Shown here: positions 44,911 through 54,707 of the stretch, one piece after another
How the letters are laid out: every line of letters starts with the position of its first letter
How positions within the stretch are numbered: the first letter of the stretch is position 1
NCBI GenBank assembly: GCA_041691315.1
Contig: JBEPUW010000003.1
Location: 110,661 to 174,660 of the forward strand
Direction of reading: 5' to 3'
DNA from: Poindextera sp041691315
Lineage (GTDB): Bacteria > Pseudomonadota > Alphaproteobacteria > Caulobacterales > Caulobacteraceae
Length of the DNA: 64,000 bases
The notes under the pieces: model-generated
What the model saw: the letters and a program-made list of their open reading frames with translations, nothing else
What the model was told of the DNA's origin: nothing
Databases searched by the model: none
Position numbers and translations under genes: made by a program

Positions 44911-45043
44911 CCGTCATCGCCCGACTTGTTCGGGCGACCCATGAACACCGACGTTCGACGGTGATCATGAGCGGCTCAACCGCCCAGGAGAGCTTTCGTT
45001 GGCTCGAGATCATGGATGGCCCGGACAAGCCGGGCCATGACGG
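44911..45043. repeat. Interspersed palindromic repeat, copy 1 (large inverted repeat)
   Basis: Outer arms 44911-44946 (CCGTCAT...CCATGA) and 45008-45043 (GATCATGG...CATGACGG) are imperfect reverse complements of about 36 bases. The right arm contains the hairpin GGCCCGG-ACAAG-CCGGGCC at 45018-45036. The same 36-base unit, with one mismatch, recurs at 62135-62170. It fills the 163-base gap between the acyl-CoA dehydrogenase and the convergent LysR gene. Confidence 0.85.
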
Positions 45044-45054
45044 TGAAGTTGGGT

Positions 45055-45945
45055 TTAAGGCCGCGACTCCGCGACATACTCCGTCATCCCCTCGACCAGG
45101 GCGTCGAACATCAGGCGCATGCGCAGGCTGGACTTCAGGTCCTCGTGCATGGCGACCCAGACCTCCATGTCGAAGCGGAAGGCGTCGGTCAGGACCGGCA
45201 CGAGGTCGGGATCGCGCCGGGCGATGCCGTACTGGCAGCCGCCGATGCCGAAGCCGGCCCTGAGCGCCGCCAACTGGGCCAGGTCGTTGTCGGAGCGGAA
45301 GGCGAAATGCTCGCGGGTCAGCGGCAATTGCAGGTCCCTCAGCGCGGCCAGTATCTCGACATTGCGGTCGAAGCCGATGCCGGCCAGGCCGGGTTCGAGT
45401 CGCTTTGGCGCGCCGTGGCGCTCCAGGTAGCGGCGATGGGCGAAGAGGCCGACGGGGATAGAGCCCACCCGCCGGGCGGTCAGCGCGCTCTGCGTCGGCC
45501 GGGCCATGCGCACGGCGATGTCGGCGTCGCGGCGCAGAAGGTCTTCCTGGCGGTCGGAGAGATCGAGTTCGATGATCACCTCGGGGTGCGCCTCGTGGAA
45601 GCGGGTCAGGATCGGCGGCAGCACCTCGGCGCCGCAGATATGGCTTGCGGTCACCCGGACCACGCCGCGCGCCTGGTCGGCCTCGCCGGAGGCGGTGCGC
45701 AGCAGGGCTTCGGCGGCGCTGGCCATGGCCTGGGCATGGGGCTGCAGCGCCAGGGCGGCCTCGGTGGCGCGCAGACCGCCGGGCGAGCGGGTGAAGAGAA
45801 CGGCGCCCAGCCCGGCCTCCAGCGCCTCGATCTGCCGCCCCACCGTCGGCTGGGTCAGGCCGAGCGCGCGCGCCGCGCCGGACAGGCTGCCGAAGTCGAG
45901 AACCGCAAGAAAGGCGCGATAGAGATCCCAGTCCGGAACGGCCAT
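45055..45945 (-). CDS. LysR-family transcriptional regulator
   Basis: A 296-residue LysR-type regulator. The N-terminal winged helix (about 5-65) reads DWDLYRAFLAVLDFGSLSGAARALGLTQPTVGRQIEALE; the periplasmic-binding-like effector domain covers about 90-290 and includes VRVTASHICGAEVLPPIL. An ATG at 45972 is in frame but the start at 45945 gives the family N-terminus. It is divergent from an epimerase-like gene 86 bases away, the standard LysR/target layout. A short palindrome overlaps its start region. The effector is unknown. Confidence 0.92.
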   Translation of the reverse strand: MAVPDWDLYRAFLAVLDFGSLSGAARALGLTQPTVGRQIEALEAGLGAVLFTRSPGGLRATEAALALQPHAQAMASAAEALLRTASGEADQARGVVRVTASHICGAEVLPPILTRFHEAHPEVIIELDLSDRQEDLLRRDADIAVRMARPTQSALTARRVGSIPVGLFAHRRYLERHGAPKRLEPGLAGIGFDRNVEILAALRDLQLPLTREHFAFRSDNDLAQLAALRAGFGIGGCQYGIARRDPDLVPVLTDAFRFDMEVWVAMHEDLKSSLRMRLMFDALVEGMTEYVAESRP

Positions 45946-45957
45946 ACGTAAATGTAT
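45944..45957. promoter_or_regulatory. Candidate LysR-type operator
   Basis: ATAC-GTAAAT-GTAT is an AT-rich interrupted palindrome (ATAC/GTAT) that fits the T-N11-A form of LysR boxes. It lies in the 86-base divergent region, overlapping the LysR start codon and about 75 bases before the epimerase-like gene. Its AT content is far above its surroundings. Autoregulation plus target control is the usual outcome of such a placement. Confidence 0.35.
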
Positions 45958-46031
45958 AACCAATCCACACATTCAGGCAATTCCGCATAGGCCGCTTGGG
46001 CCGCATGGTCGCTCATCAACGGAGCAGGTCC

Positions 46032-47051
46032 ATGACCCAACCCCAAACGTCCACCAAGACCGCGCTGGTGATCGGTATTACCGGCTCGTTCGGCGGCCAT
46101 ACCGCCCAGGCGCTGCTGAAGCGCGGCTGGACGATCCGGGCCCTTGCCCGCAACCCGCAGGCCGCCGCGCAAAAGGCTGGCCCGCGCACCCCGATCGAAT
46201 GGATCGAGGGCGACGCCATGAACCCCGCCGACGTGATGGCCGCCGCTGAAGGCGCCTCGGTCATCGTTCACGGCGCCAACCCGCCCGGCTATCGCAACTG
46301 GCGCGGCCTGGCGATCCCGATGCTGCGCGCGACCATCGCGGCCGCCGAGCACAACGGCGCGCGGATCGTCTTTCCGGGCAATGTCTACAACTTCCCCCCC
46401 GATTCCGGCGCGCACATCGCCGAGGACGCGCCGCAGGCGCCGATCACCCGCAAGGGCAAGATACGGGTGGAGATGGAGACCATGCTGCGCATCGCCGGCG
46501 GCCGAGGCGCGCGTGTGCTGATCGTCCGCGCCGGCGACTATTTCGGCCCGGCCGCGCCCAACAGCGCCCTAAGTTGGCAGACCACCCGCAGCCATGGACG
46601 CCTCCGCTCAGTCTATGCCGTCGGCCGCGGCGATGTCGGCCACGCCTTCGCCTATCTGCCCGACCTGGGCGAGACCACGGCGCGGCTCCTGGATCGCGAG
46701 GCCGATCTGGCCGATTTCGACGTCTTCCACTTCGGCGGTCATTGGCTGGAGCGGGCCGACGAGCTGGCCGCCTCGATCCGCCGGGTGACCGGAGCGCCAA
46801 AGCTGCCGGTCCGGCCCTTCCCGTGGGCGATGGTCTATGGCCTGTCGCCGTTCGTGGAGACCTTCCGCGAGCTGATCGAGATGCGCTACCTGCAAGATAA
46901 GCCGATCGGCCTCGACAACGCCAAGCTGGTCGCGTTCTTGGGGACGGAGCCGCACGCCGCACTGGATGCGGCGATCCGCGCCACGCTCGACGACATGGGC
47001 TGCCTGCCCGAGCATGAGGAGATGCATTCGATGCTCGGCGCACGCGCCTGA
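46032..47051 (+). CDS. NAD(P)-binding epimerase-like protein (extended/atypical SDR)
   Basis: A 339-residue Rossmann protein with GITGSFGGH at 15-23 near the N-terminus and an NmrA/epimerase-like body (GDAMNPADVMAAAEGASVIVHGANPPGY, VFPGNVYNF). The usual Tyr-x-x-x-Lys is not evident, so it may bind NAD(P) without the standard SDR chemistry. The ATG at 46032 follows GGAG; upstream in-frame codons are ignored. It is divergent from a LysR gene and is its likely target. Confidence 0.85.
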   Translation: MTQPQTSTKTALVIGITGSFGGHTAQALLKRGWTIRALARNPQAAAQKAGPRTPIEWIEGDAMNPADVMAAAEGASVIVHGANPPGYRNWRGLAIPMLRATIAAAEHNGARIVFPGNVYNFPPDSGAHIAEDAPQAPITRKGKIRVEMETMLRIAGGRGARVLIVRAGDYFGPAAPNSALSWQTTRSHGRLRSVYAVGRGDVGHAFAYLPDLGETTARLLDREADLADFDVFHFGGHWLERADELAASIRRVTGAPKLPVRPFPWAMVYGLSPFVETFRELIEMRYLQDKPIGLDNAKLVAFLGTEPHAALDAAIRATLDDMGCLPEHEEMHSMLGARA

Positions 47052-47072
47052 TCGAACGCCGATATGATCGCC

Positions 47073-47098
47073 GCGCCCCTGGACTTGGCCGGGGGCGC
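47073..47098 (+). promoter_or_regulatory. leuC: Strong hairpin directly before leuC
   Basis: GCGCCCC (47073-47079) pairs with GGGGCGC (47092-47098); T80-G91 wobble and G81/G82 with C89/C90 extend it to a 10-bp uninterrupted stem with a 6-base loop. It ends 8 bases before the leuC ATG at 47107 and 17 before the alternative ATG at 47116. The only G-rich SD-like bases are in its 3' arm. There is no T tract, so a terminator for the upstream gene is less likely than a structure at the leuC start. Confidence 0.5.
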
Positions 47099-47106
47099 CG
47101 CACTAC

Positions 47107-48527
<1,421 letters not shown>

Positions 48528-48531
<4 letters not shown>

Positions 48532-49388
48532 TCAGCGGCTTCGACCACGCGCCGATCATCGTCCGCGATCTCGAGGCGGCGGTCGCCGGCTACACGGCCA
48601 TGCTCGGCCGCGCGCCCAGTTGGATCGGCCGTCACGACGGCGCCCGTCACGCCTGGTTTCAGCTGTCGAACGTCGCGCTGGAGGTGATCGCGGCCGACGG
48701 CGCCGGGACGACCGGCGACAACATCCGCTCCTGGCTGGAAGACGGCGACGAGGGCCCTTCGGCCATCGGCTTCTCCACCCCGGCCTTCGACGAGGCCCGC
48801 CGCACGCTGGAGCGCCGCGGCGTCGCGGTTCGGGCGCCCGAAGAAATGCACTCGGTCGACGAATCCGGACGAGAGCGCGTGTTGACGTTCGCCATGACCG
48901 ACGCCGTGACCACGCGCGGCTTGCAGCTCTTCCTGGTCGAGCGCGAGGCGTCGGTAGCGCGCTGGCCGGTCTCGCCGCCGGTCACCGATGAAACCGCCGC
49001 CATCGCGGCACTCGACCACGTGGTGGTGCGCACCGCCAACGCCGAGGCGGCCATCGCCCTCTATGGCGCCAAGCTTGGCCTGGACCTGCGGCTCGACCGC
49101 TCGAACCCCGACTGGGGCTCGCGGCTGCTGTTCTTCCGCTGCGGCGACGCTGTGGTCGAGGTCGGCGCGGCCCTGAATGCGCCGGTGAGCGACGAGCCCG
49201 ACCGGCTGGGCGGTTTCGCCTGGCGCGCGCCCGACCCCGAACAGGCCCGCGCGCGCATGGCGGCGGCGGGGCTGGACGTGTCGGAACTGCGCAAGGGCCG
49301 CAAACCCGGCACCAGCGTCTTCACCATCCGCGACGCGGTCGGCGGCCCCAACCTGGTCATCAGCGCCACCGGCGCCGGAGAAAACTGA
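48528..49388 (+). CDS. Two-domain VOC/glyoxalase-like protein inside the leu cluster
   Basis: A 286-residue protein with two vicinal-oxygen-chelate modules. The first (about 1-140) begins ISGFDHAPIIVRDLEAAVAGYTAMLGRAP, the second (about 160-280) ALDHVVVRTANAEAAIALYGAKLGLDLRL. The first-strand His (DHAP, DHVV) and C-terminal Glu/His positions hint at a metal site, but no substrate can be named. The ATG overlaps the leuC stop (ATGA) and the TGA overlaps the leuD ATG (TGATG), so it is coupled on both sides to the isomerase subunits. Confidence 0.85.
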
Positions 49389-50002
49389 TGCGCGCCTTCA
49401 CCCGCCTGGACGGCCGCGCCGCCCCGATGCCGATCGCCAACATCGACACCGACCAGATCATCCCCAAACAGTTCCTCAAGACCGTCGAGCGCGAGGGTCT
49501 CGGCAAGGGCCTTTTCTACGATTTGCGCTTCGACGAACAAGGCGGTCTGAAAGACGACTTCGTGCTGAACAGCACCGCGTTCCAGGGCGCAAACGTGCTG
49601 ATCGCCGGCGAGAATTTCGGCTGCGGCTCCAGCCGCGAGCATGCGCCCTGGGCGCTGCTCGACTTCGGCATCACCTGCGTGATCGCACCGTCCTTCGCCG
49701 ACATCTTCTATGAGAACTGCTTCCAGAACGGCCTCTTGCCGGTGGTGCTGCCCGACGACCAGGTGCGCCGGCTGAGCGCCGAGGCCAAGGGCGGCAACCA
49801 CGTCTTTTCCGTCGACCTGGAGGCGCAGACCGTGATCGCGCCGTCCGGCGTGGCCTTCCATTTCGACATCGATCCCGGCCGCAAGGAAAAGCTGCTCAAG
49901 GGGCTGGACGCCGTCGGCGAGACCCTGCAGCACCGCGAGCACATCGGCGAATTCGAACAGCGCCGGAAACTGTCGCGCCCGTGGCTGGAGAAGCACGCGT
50001 GA
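49388..50002 (+). CDS. leuD: 3-isopropylmalate dehydratase, small subunit
   Basis: A 204-residue swivelling-domain subunit. The N-terminal RAFTRLDGRAAPMPIANIDTDQIIPKQFLK and the substrate-binding GENFGCGSSREHAPWAL are typical. It pairs with LeuC, although a VOC gene lies between them. The ATG overlaps the preceding TGA (TGATG); its stop overlaps the GTG of the next gene (GTGA). Length is normal for the proteobacterial type. Confidence 0.97.
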   Translation: MRAFTRLDGRAAPMPIANIDTDQIIPKQFLKTVEREGLGKGLFYDLRFDEQGGLKDDFVLNSTAFQGANVLIAGENFGCGSSREHAPWALLDFGITCVIAPSFADIFYENCFQNGLLPVVLPDDQVRRLSAEAKGGNHVFSVDLEAQTVIAPSGVAFHFDIDPGRKEKLLKGLDAVGETLQHREHIGEFEQRRKLSRPWLEKHA

Positions 50003-50301
50003 GCCTGATCGTCGCCGGCACGGTGCGCGTGCCGGCGGAGAACCTCGACGGCTTGCGCCCGCACATGCTGGCCATGATGACCGCCAGTCGCGCCGAGGAC
50101 GGCTGCGCGGCCTATGGCTACGCCGAAGACGTGGCCGAGCCCGGCCTGATCCATGTCTTCGAAGTCTGGCGCGACCAGGCGGCGCTGGACGCCCATTTCA
50201 AGACCGCCCATATGGCCGCCTGGCGCGCGGCCTGGCCCGGGTTCGGGGTTACCGACCGCGACCTCAAGGCCTATGAGATCGCCGCCGAACGCGCGCTTTA
50301 G
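49999..50301 (+). CDS. ABM-family (antibiotic biosynthesis monooxygenase-like) small protein
   Basis: A 100-residue dimeric alpha/beta-barrel protein: VSLIVAGTVRVPAENLDGL, ASRAEDGCAAYGYAEDV, IHVFEVWRDQAALDAHFKTAHMAAW match the ABM fold. Members include cofactor-free monooxygenases, but many have no known role. The GTG at 49999 overlaps the leuD stop (GTGA) and follows GGAG at 8 bases; the GTG at 49981 is less likely. It sits between leuD and leuB (14-base gap). Confidence 0.85.
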   Translation: MSLIVAGTVRVPAENLDGLRPHMLAMMTASRAEDGCAAYGYAEDVAEPGLIHVFEVWRDQAALDAHFKTAHMAAWRAAWPGFGVTDRDLKAYEIAAERAL

Positions 50302-50315
50302 ACCAAGGAATATTC

Positions 50316-51371
50316 ATGAGCAATCTGCTTCTCCTGCCCGGCGACGGCATTGGTCCGGAAGTCACGGCGCAAGTCCGGCGGGTCGCCGAGCGGCTGACCA
50401 ACGACCTGGTGATCGAAGAACGGCCGTTCGGCGGGGCGAGTTATGATCTGCACGGAATGCCGCTGACCGATGAGACCCTGGCCCTGGCCAAGGCATCGGA
50501 CGCTGTGCTCAAGGGCCCGATCGGCGGGCCGAAGTGGGATGGCAGTACGCAGCGCCACCTGCGACCTGAAGCCGGCCTGCTGGCGCTCAGGGCCGGCATG
50601 GAGGTCTTCGCCAACCTGCGCCCCGCCATCTGTTTCGAATCCCTCGCCGACGCCTCGACCCTGAAGCGCGAGGTGATCGAGGGCGTCGATGTGATGATCG
50701 TCCGCGAGCTCACCGGCGGCGTCTATTTCGGCCAGCCGCGCGGCATCGAGGCCATGCCCGACGGCGGTCGGCGTGGCGTCGACACCCAGGTCTACACCAC
50801 CCATGAGATCGAGCGGGTCGCGCGGGTGGCTTTCGAACTCGCCCGCGGGCGGCGAAACAAGGTGACCTCGGCGGAGAAGTCCAACGTCATGGAGACCGGC
50901 CTGCTCTGGCGCGAGGTGGTCACCGAACTGCATGCGCGCGACTATGCCGACGTGACGCTGGAGCACATGCTGGCCGACAACACCGCCATGCAGCTGGTCA
51001 GGGACCCGCGCCAGTTCGACGTCATCGTCACCGACAACCTGTTCGGCGACATCCTCTCCGACGAGGCGGCCCAGCTGACCGGCTCCCTGGGCATGCTGCC
51101 CTCGGCCTCGCTTGGCGCGCCCGGCAAGCCCGGCCTGTTCGAGCCCATCCACGGCTCCGCGCCCGACATCGCCGGGCGCGGCTGGGCCAATCCGCTGTCG
51201 ACCATCCTTTCGTTCGAAATGGCCCTGCGCTGGTCGCTCGGCCGCCCGGACCTGGCCGATCGGCTGGGTGGCGCGGTCAAGGCCGCGCTCGACGGCGGCG
51301 CCCGCACCCGGGACATCGGTGGGTCGATGTCGACCACCGAAATGGCCGACGCGGTGCTGGCGCGGCTTTAG
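50316..51371 (+). CDS. leuB: 3-isopropylmalate dehydrogenase
   Basis: A 351-residue NAD-dependent decarboxylating dehydrogenase for the third step of leucine synthesis. LLLPGDGIGPEV at the N-terminus, the substrate Arg set in ALRAGMEVFANLRPA, ITDNLFGDILSDEAAQLTGSLGMLPSAS (as VTDNLFGD...) and EPIHGSAPDIAGRGWANP are intact. AAGGA precedes the ATG by 6 bases. It ends 4 bases before the convergent fabI stop. Confidence 0.97.
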   Translation: MSNLLLLPGDGIGPEVTAQVRRVAERLTNDLVIEERPFGGASYDLHGMPLTDETLALAKASDAVLKGPIGGPKWDGSTQRHLRPEAGLLALRAGMEVFANLRPAICFESLADASTLKREVIEGVDVMIVRELTGGVYFGQPRGIEAMPDGGRRGVDTQVYTTHEIERVARVAFELARGRRNKVTSAEKSNVMETGLLWREVVTELHARDYADVTLEHMLADNTAMQLVRDPRQFDVIVTDNLFGDILSDEAAQLTGSLGMLPSASLGAPGKPGLFEPIHGSAPDIAGRGWANPLSTILSFEMALRWSLGRPDLADRLGGAVKAALDGGARTRDIGGSMSTTEMADAVLARL

Positions 51372-51375
51372 GGCG

Positions 51376-52182
51376 TCAGAGCAGCTCTTCGGGGGGGCCC
51401 ATCATGTGGATGCCGGCGTCGACGTGGACGATCTCGCCGGTGGCCGACCGGCCCAGGTCGGAGGCCAGCCACAGCGCGGTGCCGGCGACGCTCTCGACGG
51501 CCGTGTGTTCCTTCAGCGCGCTCAGCGCGGCGCTCTTGGCATGCATCGAGCGGCCGCCGGAGATGCCGGCCAGCGACAGGGTGCGGATCGCGCCGGCGGA
51601 GATGGCGTTGACGCGGATCTTCTGCGGTCCCAGGTCGCGCGCCGCATAGCGCACGGCCGATTCCAGCGCCGCCTTGGCCACGCCCATCATGTTGTAGTTG
51701 AGCATCGGACGCTCGGCGCCGAGATAGGTGAGCGTGATGATCGAGCCGCCGTTGGGCATCAGCTTGGCCGCCCGCCGGGTGGCATCGACGAAGCTGTAGA
51801 CCGAGATGTCGAGCGCGAAGTGGAAGCCGTCGCGGGTGGTGTTCTCCACGAACGAGCCCATCAGCTGTTCGCGATTGGCCATGGCGATGGCATGGACCAG
51901 GAAATCGAGCCTCCCCATCGACTTTTCGATCTGCGCGAAGGCGGAGTCCATCGAGGCGTCGTCGCTGACGTCGCAGGCGATGGGCAGGCCGCCGACGCTT
52001 TCCGCCAGCGGCTTGGCGCGCCGCTCGTTCGACTCCATGTAGGTGATCGCCAGCTCGGCGCCCTGGGCGGCCATCTGGGCGGCGATGCCGTAGGCGATCG
52101 AGTGGCTGTCGGCCAGGCCCATGATCAGGCCCTTCTTGCCCTTCATCAGGTCGCCCTTGGGCAGGTCGAATTCGTCGGCCAA
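51376..52182 (-). CDS. fabI: Enoyl-[acyl-carrier-protein] reductase (NADH), FabI type
   Basis: A 268-residue enoyl-ACP reductase of type II fatty acid synthesis. The cofactor loop GLADSHSIAYGIA (about 22-34), SxxxxNR-like ANREQLMGSF, and the active-site Tyr163-x6-Lys170 (YNMMGVAK) are visible. The start is a TTG at 52182, supported by GGGAGG 6 bases upstream; an ATG 12 codons later is less well placed. It is the last gene of fabA-fabB-fabI, 51 bases after fabB, and FabI makes this step a triclosan-class target. Confidence 0.95.
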   Translation of the reverse strand: MADEFDLPKGDLMKGKKGLIMGLADSHSIAYGIAAQMAAQGAELAITYMESNERRAKPLAESVGGLPIACDVSDDASMDSAFAQIEKSMGRLDFLVHAIAMANREQLMGSFVENTTRDGFHFALDISVYSFVDATRRAAKLMPNGGSIITLTYLGAERPMLNYNMMGVAKAALESAVRYAARDLGPQKIRVNAISAGAIRTLSLAGISGGRSMHAKSAALSALKEHTAVESVAGTALWLASDLGRSATGEIVHVDAGIHMMGPPEELL

Positions 52183-52233
52183 GATCAGCCTCCCATTTGG
52201 ATTTGTGTTTTAGCCTGCCTAGCAGGCCGGCCG

Positions 52234-53454
52234 TCAGCCGTCGACGCGGCTCATCACCAGGGCGCCGTTGGTGCCGCCGAAGCCGAAGCCGTTCGACATC
52301 ACCGTCTCCAGCGCCATCTCCTTGCGTTCGCGCAGGATCGGCAGGTCGGCAAAGGCCGGGTCGATGGTCTCGATGTGGGCGCTCTCGCAGGCGAAGCCGG
52401 CCTGCATCATCAAGAGGCAATAGATCGCCTCCTGGGCGCCGGCCGCGCCGAGACTGTGGCCGGTGAGCGACTTGGTCGAGGAGATCAGCGGAATATCGCC
52501 GCCGAACACCTCGCGCACCGCCTCCATCTCGCGCACGTCGCCGACCTCGGTCGAGGTGCCGTGCGGGTTCAGATAGTCGATCCGCCGCCCGCCGGCCGCC
52601 GCCACGGCCATGCGCATGCAGCGCACCGCGCCCTCACCCGACGGCGCGACCATGTCGTAGCCGTCGGAATTGGCGGCGTAGCCGGTGATCTCGGCATAGA
52701 TTTTCGCGCCCCTGGCCTTGGCGTGCTCGAACTCTTCCACCACCACAACACCGGCGCCGCCGGCGATGACGAAGCCGTCGCGGCCCGCGTCATAGGCGCG
52801 GCTGGCCACGGCCGGGCGGTCGTTATAGCGGCTGGACATGGCGCCCATGGCGTCGAACAGGTCGGACAGCGTCCAGTCCAGCTCCTCGCAGCCGCCGGCG
52901 AACACGATGTCCTGTTTGCCGAACTGGATCTGCTCGGCGGCGGCGCCGATGCAATGGGTCGAGGTCGCGCAGGCCGAGGAGATCGAATAGTTGATCCCCT
53001 TGATGCGAAACCAGGTCGAGAGCACGCCAGAGGGGCCGGAGCTCATCGCCTTGGGCACCGCGAACGGGCCGATGCGCTTGGGGCCTTTTTCGCGGGTGAT
53101 GTTGGCCGCCTCGACGATGGCCCGGGTCGAGGTTCCGCCGGAGCCAACGATCAGGCCGGTGCGCTCGTTGGAGACCTCGGCCTCCTCAAGGCCGGAATCG
53201 GCGATCGCCTGTTCCAGCGCCAGATGGGCGTAAGCGGTGCCGGGGGCCAGGAAGCGGGCGGCGCGGCGGTCGATCAGCGCCTCCCAGTCGATCACCGAGG
53301 GCGCGTGCACCTGGGAGCGGAAGCCGAGCTCGGCATATTCCGGCGCCGCGACGATGCCAGAGCGCGCCTCGCGCAACGAGGCGGTGACCGCCTCGGCGGT
53401 GTTTCCGATCGGGGAGACGATCCCCAATCCCGTGATGACAACCCGGCGCATCAT
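52234..53454 (-). CDS. fabB: 3-oxoacyl-[acyl-carrier-protein] synthase I
   Basis: A 406-residue elongating condensing enzyme. Catalytic Cys162 is in SSACATST, with His in NPHGTST and in KSLTGHSLGAAG, the Cys-His-His triad. FabB elongates the cis-3-decenoyl-ACP made by FabA, so the pair supports unsaturated fatty acid synthesis. It starts 9 bases after fabA and is clearly in one transcript with it. Length and the C-terminal FGFGGTNGALV are normal. Confidence 0.97.
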   Translation of the reverse strand: MMRRVVITGLGIVSPIGNTAEAVTASLREARSGIVAAPEYAELGFRSQVHAPSVIDWEALIDRRAARFLAPGTAYAHLALEQAIADSGLEEAEVSNERTGLIVGSGGTSTRAIVEAANITREKGPKRIGPFAVPKAMSSGPSGVLSTWFRIKGINYSISSACATSTHCIGAAAEQIQFGKQDIVFAGGCEELDWTLSDLFDAMGAMSSRYNDRPAVASRAYDAGRDGFVIAGGAGVVVVEEFEHAKARGAKIYAEITGYAANSDGYDMVAPSGEGAVRCMRMAVAAAGGRRIDYLNPHGTSTEVGDVREMEAVREVFGGDIPLISSTKSLTGHSLGAAGAQEAIYCLLMMQAGFACESAHIETIDPAFADLPILRERKEMALETVMSNGFGFGGTNGALVMSRVDG

Positions 53455-53463
53455 CTTCCCCGG

Positions 53464-53988
53464 TCAGTTCAGGTCCTTGGCGTCGAACAGGCCGACGCGA
53501 AGGTCGCGGGCCCCGTAGATGGGCTGGCCGTCGGCCTCCATCACGCCATCGCCGACGCCCATCACCAGTTTACGGATAATAACGCGCTTCAGATCGATCC
53601 TGTAGGTGACGCGCTTGATCTTCGGCGCCACCTGGCCGGAGAACTTCACCTCGCCGACGCCAAGCGCGCGCCCGCGTCCGGGCCCGCCCGACCAGGCCAG
53701 GAAGAAGCCGACCAGCTGCCACATGGCGTCGAGCCCGAGGCAGCCCGGCATGACCGGATCGCCCAGGAAGTGGCATTGGAAGAACCACAGGTCGGGGTCG
53801 ATATCGAGCTCCGCGACCACGTAGCCCTTGCCGTGCAGGCCGCCCTGGCCGGTGATTTCGGTGATGCGGTCGAACATCAGCATCGGCGGGTTGGGAAGTT
53901 GGGCGTTGCCAGGCCCGAACATGTCGCCGCGAGCGCAGGCGAGCAGGTCTTCCTTCTCGAACTGCGACTTCGTGGTCCAGGCCGTCAT
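53464..53988 (-). CDS. fabA: 3-hydroxydecanoyl-[acyl-carrier-protein] dehydratase/isomerase
   Basis: A 174-residue hot-dog dehydratase that also isomerises trans-2- to cis-3-decenoyl-ACP, the entry to anaerobic unsaturated fatty acids. Catalytic His73 in FFQCHFLGDPVMPGCLGLDAMWQL (split here: His73, Asp87) is intact. It leads fabA-fabB-fabI. In many alphaproteobacteria irr precedes this operon; here a 72-base gap and an SH3-like gene on the same strand lie upstream. No palindrome for a fatty-acid regulator stands out in the gap. Confidence 0.97.
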   Translation of the reverse strand: MTAWTTKSQFEKEDLLACARGDMFGPGNAQLPNPPMLMFDRITEITGQGGLHGKGYVVAELDIDPDLWFFQCHFLGDPVMPGCLGLDAMWQLVGFFLAWSGGPGRGRALGVGEVKFSGQVAPKIKRVTYRIDLKRVIIRKLVMGVGDGVMEADGQPIYGARDLRVGLFDAKDLN

Positions 53989-54060
53989 GCGCTACTCGCC
54001 AGACGCGGCCAACGCCGCCGTAAGCTGTTCGCCAGGGTTAGCACGCCGGGCTTGTCGGTC

Positions 54061-54591
54061 TCAACGACATTGCGGCGCCTCGGTTGCGCCCCAGACCGTG
54101 GCGGCGTCGATCCAGCCGGACGCCGCGCCCACATGCACCTTGCACCAGCCCTTGGCGCAGTGGTCGACCGCCGCCAGCGCGCGCGAGGCCAGATAGGCGG
54201 CGACGGGCGCATCCTTGCGCGGCCGCTGCAGGATCGGCGCGGGCCCGGCTTGCGTGCGCATCACGGTGCGATGGCCGTCGGTGGTGCGCTCGTGCACCCA
54301 GGAAAGCGAGCCGTCCGGATCGCAGATGCGCCGCCATTCGTTGGACTCGGCCACCACCTGCACCGGCAGGCCGCGCACGTGATAGACCCAGAGCAGCCGG
54401 TGCTCGTCGCCCGGCCCCGAACGGGCGTTCACCTTGTCGAACTTCAGCGAGACGTAGCGCGGCACCGGCAGGCCCGAGGGCGTCGGGCGATCCTCGTCGG
54501 CGGCGCGACCCTGGCCCGTCTGCAGCACGACTATGATCCCCGCCAGGGCGCCGATCGCCCAGCCGCCGCCCAGCCTCGATCGCTTCGCCAA
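54061..54591 (-). CDS. Exported SH3-like domain protein
   Basis: A 176-residue exported protein. The start is a TTG at 54591, because GGAGGGG lies 6 bases upstream and the result is a classic signal peptide: basic AKRSRLGGG, hydrophobic AIGALAGIIVVLQ, cleavage near GRA. A GTG at 54606 and codons beyond it remain open. Two SH3-like repeats follow (RYVSLKFDKVNARSGPGDEHRLLW and the GRAALAAVDHCAKGWCKVHV... region), with Cys pairs that may form disulfides. Such proteins often bind peptidoglycan. It lies between fabA and a divergent hydroxyacid dehydrogenase. Confidence 0.82.
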   Translation of the reverse strand: MAKRSRLGGGWAIGALAGIIVVLQTGQGRAADEDRPTPSGLPVPRYVSLKFDKVNARSGPGDEHRLLWVYHVRGLPVQVVAESNEWRRICDPDGSLSWVHERTTDGHRTVMRTQAGPAPILQRPRKDAPVAAYLASRALAAVDHCAKGWCKVHVGAASGWIDAATVWGATEAPQCR

Positions 54592-54707
54592 CCGCCACCC
54601 CTCCACGCCTTGGCCCCGCTGGACCCGTTTGCTACAAGCCGCCCGAAGCGTGCGCACGCAAGCGCCGCACGCGCCCGCCAGCCTAAGCCCCATTTCGAAC
54701 CGCAACC

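Noticed and set aside
45944..45957. Promoter -10/-35 pair for the LysR gene at the same AT-rich spot
   Set aside because: No convincing second hexamer at proper spacing; kept only as a possible operator.
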